A stretch of 64,000 nucleotides of DNA from Chloroflexota bacterium (GTDB taxonomy: Bacteria; Chloroflexota; Anaerolineae; Anaerolineales; Villigracilaceae). Shown here piece by piece: positions 58,745 through 64,000 of this stretch. The stretch spans positions 103,726 to 167,725 of the forward strand of contig JAJYLQ010000007.1 in the NCBI GenBank assembly GCA_021787595.1. The letters are read 5' to 3'. The notes under the pieces are model-generated. The model saw nothing but the letters and a program-made list of their open reading frames with translations, had not been told where the DNA came from and made no database searches. Within the stretch, counting starts at the first letter, position 1. Every line of letters begins with the position of its first letter. A program made the translations under genes and the position numbers.

Positions 58745-59662
58745 TTATCTCCCCAAATATACCAGCAACGGCGTCAGTGTGAGCGGACTGAGAATCGTCC
58801 CGATGAAAATCGTGGCCGTGACGAGCGACGAATCGAGGCCGTACTCCGATGCCAGGACAGTGCTGGTCACCGCGGACGGCATGGAGGCTTCGAGAATATT
58901 TCCCCGCCGCGCCGCGCCGTGAAACCCGAACGGGATGGCGAGCAAAAGCGCGACGGCCGGCCCGGCCAGCAGTCGCAGCGCCGCGCTGATACTCATGGCG
59001 CGGAAACTATGCGACCATTGCACGCGCGAAAGTTCAAGGCCGAGCAAAACGATCATCACCGGGATGCTACCATTGGACGCCAGGCCGACGGTGCGCGCCA
59101 GCGGAATCGGCAGGACAATTTGAAAGCGATTCAACAGCGCCGCCAGAGTGACCGCGTACACCGTCGGGACTTTGAACAGACCGAGGGCGGCGGTTTTGAA
59201 ATCCATGTGACCGAGCGAGGCGATCAACACGCCGATGGTATTGAATAGGATGGAATTGGTGACGAAATAGATTGTGGCAAAGGCCAGCGCATCCTTGCCG
59301 AAAGCAAACGACACCAGCGGCAGGCCGTAATTGCCGGTGTTGCCGAACGCGGAGGTGAGGATCATGGCCATCAGGATCGGACGCTCGAAGCCGGAAAGTT
59401 TTCCTATCAGAAAAGCCAGCGAGCCAACCGTGAACGCGACGGCCATGGAAAACCCCATGGTGGTGAAAATATCCGCTGAATTGAGTTGGGTGTTGACCAG
59501 AAGATCGAAGACGAGAATCGGGCTGAAAATATAGAAGACGACGCGGCCCAGCGCGCGTGATTCCACATAGAGGGATTTGCCAAGCAAAAAGCCCGCTCCG
59601 CCGATCAGCAGGATGGGCAAAAGGTTGTTGGCAAAAGTTGTCAATAGCTCGGTGATGACCAT
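58745..59662 (-). CDS. AEC-family (auxin efflux carrier-like) transporter
   Basis: A 305-residue protein with about ten helices. LPILLIGGAGFLLGKSLYVE and ILTSAFGNTGNYGLPLVSFA are typical of the AEC/PIN-like fold of bacterial malonate and carboxylate transporters. The Met at 59662 is chosen because the open frame upstream runs through a repeat element. Substrate unknown. Confidence 0.87.
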   Translation of the reverse strand: MVITELLTTFANNLLPILLIGGAGFLLGKSLYVESRALGRVVFYIFSPILVFDLLVNTQLNSADIFTTMGFSMAVAFTVGSLAFLIGKLSGFERPILMAMILTSAFGNTGNYGLPLVSFAFGKDALAFATIYFVTNSILFNTIGVLIASLGHMDFKTAALGLFKVPTVYAVTLAALLNRFQIVLPIPLARTVGLASNGSIPVMIVLLGLELSRVQWSHSFRAMSISAALRLLAGPAVALLLAIPFGFHGAARRGNILEASMPSAVTSTVLASEYGLDSSLVTATIFIGTILSPLTLTPLLVYLGR

Positions 59663-59702
59663 GAAGTATCCGCCGCCGTATATTGTACAGGGGAGTCGGG
59701 AA

Positions 59703-59873
59703 ATTGTCATTGCGAGGATCGCGAAGCATGCCTTTGGCGAGGCCGCTGGTCGGGTAGTGGCGCTAACAGCGCCATGTGCCGAGGTCAAGGCCGTTGCGGC
59801 AATCCCGTACAACAAGCACAAGAATGTTTCTTGAGATTGCCACAGGGCAGGAAACGCCGTTCGCAATGACATC
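59703..59873. repeat. GTCATTGCGA-family repeat, long form
   Basis: Begins attgtcattgcgaggatcgc and ends gccgttcgcaatgacatc, so inverted ends about 170 bases apart. The remaining gap to 60088 holds a possible hairpin (aaccgc...gcggtt) but no gene. Confidence 0.65.
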
Positions 59874-60088
59874 TTAAAACAAAAACCGCGAAGCCTCACC
59901 TGACAGCCTGGCGGTTAATTTAATCCAAGTTGCTGCCCTCGCCCTTCAAATCCATCTTCGACAACGGTTTTTAACGCACAGGCGCCAGGATTTCATAATC
60001 TTATCCTTTGCGACTCTGCGCCTCGGCGTTGAATTTGGAATGCGTTTCGCAAAGTGACAACTTGAGAGAATTTATGAACAAAAGACTT

Positions 60089-61051
60089 TCATTCTTCCTC
60101 GTCCGCGTCGAACGACATCAAATCGAAGCGGCCAAAGTCCTCAGTAAATGAAAGGTTGTCCAGAGCGTCTTCGAGAAACCCGGCCTGTTCGTCATCCTCG
60201 GCCTGGTCAATCAGATTCTCGATGAAGAGGCGCACATCCTCGCCGCCGATTTCCGAGAGCGACCAGATTGCCGCGCCGACAACCTCATCGTCGTCTTCCT
60301 CTTCGAGAACCTTGAATAAAAATGTCCGCGCGGACGACAATCCCAGCGCGCCCGCAGCTTCGACCGCGGCCAGCCGCACGCGCGGATTCACATCCATCAT
60401 CCGCGAGATGACTTGTTCCTCCCAGCGGTCATCGGACGAATTTCCCATGGCGCGCAAGGCGCTGGCCTGCCATTCGGGATCTTCGCGGCGAAAAGCAGAT
60501 TCGATCAGTGTGATCACTTCCGGGCGCGACGAATAACCCAGCGCTTCCAGCGCGACGCGCCGGACGACCGATTGATCCTCGCTGTTGGCTTTCTCGAGCA
60601 GCGCATCTTCCACCCAGCGTCGAATCTTTTCGGGGATTTCCTCGAGTTCGCCCAACTCGACATATTTTCCGAGCGCGAAGGCGGATTCCGCGCGCGTATT
60701 TACATCCTCGTCGCCGGCAAGGATTTCGATGAAGGATGCAGCGAGTTTTGTGTCGTCGCATTCAGCCAATAGACGAATGGCGCGGGCGCGCACCTGCGAG
60801 TCGTCGTCGGTGAGCGCGGCGCGGGCAAAGTCATCGAAGCAGACAAGCGTATCGCTGTCAGACACATCCTGAAGCTTATCGAGCAGGAGCCGCTTCCGTT
60901 CCGGTTTGATGCGCGGCCAGTCCGCCATCAACACTTCGAGCGAAGCGGGATCAATGTCCGAGAATTCCTGCAGGGAACGACGCGAGAGATCGCGCCCGTC
61001 GTCCATCAGTTCGTCCATTGCTTTTTCGAAGGAAGTTTTTCTGGTTGTCAT
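60089..61051 (-). CDS. Acidic HEAT-repeat protein
   Basis: A 320-residue helical-repeat protein: repeated blocks such as DDDSQVRARAIRLLAECDDT, NPRVRLAAVEAAGALGLSSA and EEVVGAAIWSLSEIGGED mark HEAT/PBS-lyase-like repeats. Strongly acidic. Its start overlaps the RseP gene by 4 bases (ATGA), so it is co-translated with the protease and may act with it. Function unknown. Confidence 0.88.
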   Translation of the reverse strand: MTTRKTSFEKAMDELMDDGRDLSRRSLQEFSDIDPASLEVLMADWPRIKPERKRLLLDKLQDVSDSDTLVCFDDFARAALTDDDSQVRARAIRLLAECDDTKLAASFIEILAGDEDVNTRAESAFALGKYVELGELEEIPEKIRRWVEDALLEKANSEDQSVVRRVALEALGYSSRPEVITLIESAFRREDPEWQASALRAMGNSSDDRWEEQVISRMMDVNPRVRLAAVEAAGALGLSSARTFLFKVLEEEDDDEVVGAAIWSLSEIGGEDVRLFIENLIDQAEDDEQAGFLEDALDNLSFTEDFGRFDLMSFDADEEE

Positions 61052-62508
61052 TTTGGCAAATTAATTACAGCGGGGTTCACAAAATCCATCACGTTGACGT
61101 AAAGCATGAACAGCAAAAGGATCGCCATGCCGATGGCGTTGATGTTGTTTTCCCACGCGGCGGGGATGCGTTTGCGGATGACAAGTTCCGGCAGGACAAA
61201 AAGGATGCGTCCGCCGTCGAGCGCGGGGAACGGGAGGAGATTCAAAACGCCGAGGCTGATGGTCAGGATGCCGATCAGTTGGATGGTGAAATACGTCGGC
61301 GTTTGCGGCGAGGCCGGGGCGGACGAACTCGAAGTCGAAGCAGCCGGTTCGCGGCTTTGGACATCGCGGCTGACCGCCTGGCCGAAGAGATCGTAAATTC
61401 CTTTGAGACCGATGAAGCGGCTGTCCTGCGAACTGACTTGTCCGCGCAGCATCTGCGACGGGAGCAAAATCAGCGCGCGCGTTTGTTCATAAACAGCCAG
61501 CGATCCAAATTGCAAAGACTCGATCACCGAACCGGATTGAACCATCATCGGCCCCATCGAAATGCCGATGGCGCCCACGCTTTGCGGACGCGAACTCAAC
61601 GGCGTCACCGTAACGTTGACGGTTTGATCGCCGCGTTTGAGTGTGAGCAAAACCGGCTTGTCGAGGCTGGCATAAATGATGTCATGCAATTGTGTTGCAT
61701 CGGTAATCGTCATGCCATTGGCGGCTGCCACAACATCGTTAACTTGAATGCCCGCCTGCTGCGCGGGCGAACCGGCCAGCACATCCTGGATTTGAACTTT
61801 GGTGTAATCAGGCACGCCCATTTGGAAGAACAGAAAGCTGAAGACCAAGATGCCCAATAAAAGATTCATGACCGGCCCGGCGAAGAGCACAGCCAGCCGC
61901 GTCCACGGACTGGAAGCGGCGAGTCCGCCCGGAACGGTCGGATCGTTCTCGCCTTTGGGCCGGACGAAGCCGCCGAGCGGCAGCCAGTTGAGCGTGAATT
62001 CCGTGCCGGGATGCGCTTCCGCAATAACATCCTTTCGTTCGACTGCGCCAGCCTGCGAACCAATCGTAATTTTATGTTCGGCTGGTCCATCCAATGATTT
62101 GTCAATCACGCGGCCCGATGGATCAATCGAAATATCTGCGTTCTTGAGCGGATCGGCGGAACTTGTATTCTTTTTCCCTGGCGTCGTCTCGGTCCATTCG
62201 AGCGTCCGCAGGATCAATTTATTGCCATCCCGGTCCGCAGTAATTTTGAGCTCGCGATTGAGAACCGCCGACCATCCGGACAAACCGAACGAACGCGGGA
62301 TTTCGAGGCGTTGTCCGCTCTTCAACAGAAGGTAGCCCTTTTGACGCCACAGCGTCAACATGCGCGGCGGGAATCCAAAGCCGAATTCTTCGACCTCGAC
62401 CTTCAGCAATTTCGACACGATAAAATGGCCGAATTCGTGGATGAAAACCACGCCTGCAAACACAGCCACAAAAATCAAACCGGAAAGAAGTGTAATATTC
62501 ATAGTCAA
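61048..62508 (-). CDS. rseP: Site-2 protease RseP with enlarged N-terminal region
   Basis: A 486-residue membrane protease of the M50 family: HEFGH (24-28) in the first helix, a PDZ domain (about 260-340) with GSPAQQAGIQVNDVVAAANG, and the distal metal motif LNLLPFPALDGG. Between FPPR (about residue 49) and TLNWLPLGGFVRPKGEND is an insert of about 100 residues containing SIDPSGRV and beta-like segments, longer than in ordinary RseP. It cleaves membrane anti-sigma factors; the RskA-like protein in this window is one possible substrate. Confidence 0.92.
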   Translation of the reverse strand: MTMNITLLSGLIFVAVFAGVVFIHEFGHFIVSKLLKVEVEEFGFGFPPRMLTLWRQKGYLLLKSGQRLEIPRSFGLSGWSAVLNRELKITADRDGNKLILRTLEWTETTPGKKNTSSADPLKNADISIDPSGRVIDKSLDGPAEHKITIGSQAGAVERKDVIAEAHPGTEFTLNWLPLGGFVRPKGENDPTVPGGLAASSPWTRLAVLFAGPVMNLLLGILVFSFLFFQMGVPDYTKVQIQDVLAGSPAQQAGIQVNDVVAAANGMTITDATQLHDIIYASLDKPVLLTLKRGDQTVNVTVTPLSSRPQSVGAIGISMGPMMVQSGSVIESLQFGSLAVYEQTRALILLPSQMLRGQVSSQDSRFIGLKGIYDLFGQAVSRDVQSREPAASTSSSSAPASPQTPTYFTIQLIGILTISLGVLNLLPFPALDGGRILFVLPELVIRKRIPAAWENNINAIGMAILLLFMLYVNVMDFVNPAVINLPK

Positions 62509-62589
62509 CTCGCAATGATTATATCCGCGTTACATGAGCGGTAAATGAACAGAGATATAGATCATGTTCCCCCTTTGTGCCTTACGACT

Positions 62590-62770
62590 CTAACATTACA
62601 GCGCAAGGTCGAGCAATCGTTCCCTGCCAATTCTCCCTCACCCTTTCCCTCTCCCAAAGGGAGAGGAGACTCCCTTCCCCATTTGGGGGAAGGGTTGGGG
62701 ATGAGGGCGAAAACGGTAGGAAAGCCATGAGCAGAACCCTCAACACTCTAACTTTGCGCTGTAATACTAA
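62590..62770. repeat. CCCTCTCCC element inside a larger inverted-repeat unit
   Basis: The core 62634-62706 is the CCCTCTCCC/GGGAGAGG palindrome. Outside it, cattacagcgcaa on the left and ttgcgctgtaat on the right (near 62753-62764) form inverted ends about 160 bases apart, partly overlapping the mvaD stop region. Confidence 0.6.
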
Positions 62771-63762
62771 TCCCCCAGATTTTTCTCCAGCAATTTTGCC
62801 GGACCTCCGGCGCGCGCCGTAAGCACATCCGTGACGCCTGCGATGCCGCGTAACCGCGTCGCAATTTCCTGCGCTTCTTTTTCGGGACAAACAACGTGGA
62901 CGTTCGCCCCGGCATCCACCGTGTAACAGGCCGGAATCCCATCCCCGCGCCACTGTCGGACGGTTTGCATCACGGCGAGGCTGGCTGGCTGCCAGTAATG
63001 CAGCGCGGGCGAAGACGTCATCATCACCGCGTGCATCATGTCGGAATCAAGCTCGACTGCAGACGCGAGCGCTTCAAAATCCCGTTCGAGGATCGCGCGC
63101 CGGCAAATGTCGAGGCGGCGAGGCGCATCCTCCACGCGCGCGGCCTGTAACGGACTCGTCCCAGCCAACGCGTGCCCTTCCGTGGAGCCGGTCTTCTTAT
63201 GAACCGCGCTGACCACCGCGATGCAATCCGCCAAGGCCCAATGCTCCGGCGGCGCAATCGAGAATGCAAAAGAATCTTCATCGCTTGTCCCGGCCCGCCA
63301 TTCCACAAAACCGGCGGGAACGGAACGCGCCGCCGAACCTGATCCGCGCCGCGCCAAACGCGAAAGCTCGCGTTCGCTCAACTCGAGTCCCGCGGCTTTG
63401 CCAGCGGCCAACGCCAGCGCCGCGAACGCCGACGCCGACGAGGCAATCCCCGCGCCGGACGGAAAATTATTCTCGCTGATCACCTCGGCTTGTTCTTCGA
63501 TCCTTGCCATCCCGCGAATCAAATCCAGAATCGCAGAGACGCGCTCCAATCCGGGACCGGTCACGTCATGCCCATTGACGATCAATTCATCGAACGGCAG
63601 CGACGGCTGAAAGCTGACCGTCGTGCGCGTGAACAGTCCATCCAAATTCATCGAGATGGATCCATTGACAGGCAGGCGCAGTGCTTCGTCGCGGTTGCCC
63701 CAGTATTTGATGAAGGCGATGTTTGGATTGGCAAACGCGGTTGCTGAGGGGTCACTGGGCAT
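62767..63762 (-). CDS. mvaD: Diphosphomevalonate decarboxylase
   Basis: A 331-residue GHMP kinase. AFANPNIAFIKYWGNRDEAL (the NxIKYWGK motif), PSGAGIASSASAFAALALAAG (ATP loop) and CYTVDAGANVHVVC (catalytic Asp) are diagnostic. It makes isopentenyl diphosphate from mevalonate-5-diphosphate, so the mevalonate route operates here, as in many Chloroflexota. The Met at 63762 is chosen by homology to the start of the family. Confidence 0.93.
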   Translation of the reverse strand: MPSDPSATAFANPNIAFIKYWGNRDEALRLPVNGSISMNLDGLFTRTTVSFQPSLPFDELIVNGHDVTGPGLERVSAILDLIRGMARIEEQAEVISENNFPSGAGIASSASAFAALALAAGKAAGLELSERELSRLARRGSGSAARSVPAGFVEWRAGTSDEDSFAFSIAPPEHWALADCIAVVSAVHKKTGSTEGHALAGTSPLQAARVEDAPRRLDICRRAILERDFEALASAVELDSDMMHAVMMTSSPALHYWQPASLAVMQTVRQWRGDGIPACYTVDAGANVHVVCPEKEAQEIATRLRGIAGVTDVLTARAGGPAKLLEKNLGD

Positions 63763-63876
63763 TTTACGTAAATAACCCTTCCTCATTTTCAACTGCTGGT
63801 GTACCGCAAACGTCCGGCATTTCTTGGCGGCATGAGATTGTTCCCGTAATTTGTAATGAAAAGCAGCTCAGGTGCT

Positions 63877-63902
63877 ATACTGAAAGCGGGCACAAATTGC
63901 GG
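63877..63902. repeat. Solo terminal repeat of the MITE-like element
   Basis: atactgaaagcgggcacaaa followed by ttgcgg: 22 of 26 positions agree with the right end of the element at 54889-55123. Confidence 0.7.
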
Positions 63903-63944
63903 TTTTAAAGTTTGGAAGAAACAAATTTTGGTAAGATTGGAGGC

Positions 63945-64000
63945 ATGACCATCCAGCTTGAATTCACACCAGAACTTCTCGAAGAAATTCGCTACCAGCG
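63945..64000 (+). CDS. Start of an unidentified gene (3' truncated by the window)
   Basis: ATG followed by TIQLEFTPELLEEIRYQR; ggagg is 2 bases upstream, closer than usual. Too short to identify; the acidic start is reminiscent of small antitoxin-like proteins, a weak guess. Confidence 0.35.
   Translation, partial: MTIQLEFTPELLEEIRYQ

Noticed and set aside
58745..59899. N-terminal extension of the AEC transporter to 59899
   Set aside because: The extra 79 codons cross a GTCATTGCGA repeat and carry no conserved sequence; the Met at 59662 fits the family start.
61018..61860. Plus-strand open frame opposite rseP
   Set aside because: Low-complexity Arg/Asp/Gln-rich translation antisense to a clear M50 protease; no start signal.

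Overview
The window looks like a chromosomal segment of a Chloroflexota bacterium, probably class Anaerolineae. This is inferred, not tested. The supporting signs are a cytochrome c maturation System I cluster with a zinc-ribbon CcmI-like protein, long Thr/Pro/Ala lipoprotein linkers, a MalT/BTAD giant regulator next to a DUF5317 gene, diphosphomevalonate decarboxylase, and many small palindromic intergenic repeats. Core genes are GC-rich. Several accessory patches are clearly richer in A/T.

Layout. 1-5.9 kb: the 3' part of ettA with a 200-bp tandem copy of its end, an Asp-box protein, a CcmC-like membrane protein, an MFS transporter and a methyltransferase. 5.9-10.4 kb: an AT-rich DNA-modification island (PLD-family nuclease, N6-adenine methylase, Dam-type methylase, antitoxin-like gene) lying against hutI, whose 5' end is partly duplicated around the inserted pieces. 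10.4-14.6 kb: hutI, arginase, a response regulator and an inositol monophosphatase. 14.7-20.7 kb: a candidate signalling cassette with a MalT/BTAD regulator, a direct-repeat operator, a 47-residue membrane peptide, DUF5317, a RiPP-leader-like 91-residue protein and a PAS-GAF-HD-GYP protein. 20.7-22.4 kb: tRNA-Lys with a duplicated 3' half, thioredoxin, surE and tRNA-Arg. 22.6-36.5 kb (minus strand): an Fe-S oxidoreductase, then an I42 inhibitor, a transglycosylase-like protein and the complete ccm set (ccmE-F-H-G-I-cytochrome-A-B-C-D). Here ccmC is fused in frame to a TIR domain. 36.9-45.3 kb: two convergent multiheme electron-transfer operons (10-heme and 9-heme cytochromes plus a cytochrome b/c; NrfD, Fe-S and 8-heme cytochrome) that would depend on the Ccm machinery. 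45.6-51.6 kb: rsmI, two ECF sigma/anti-sigma pairs, two secreted lipoproteins and a DinB protein. 51.8-57 kb: radC followed by two toxin-antitoxin modules and a restriction-modification pair, with decayed copies of the radC 3' end between the modules. 57-64 kb: acylphosphatase, a peptidase, an AEC transporter, a HEAT-repeat protein, an RseP-type protease and mvaD.

The two most unusual observations are (i) the TIR-CcmC fusion inside the ccm operon, and (ii) a recurring architecture in which conserved gene ends (radC 3', hutI 5', tRNA-Lys 3', ettA 3') are duplicated, with defence or TA modules sitting between the copies at radC and hutI. A 235-bp MITE-like element that splits a DNA methylase, palindromic repeats read in frame inside two ccm genes, and a SARP-like operator in front of the peptide cassette also merit checking.
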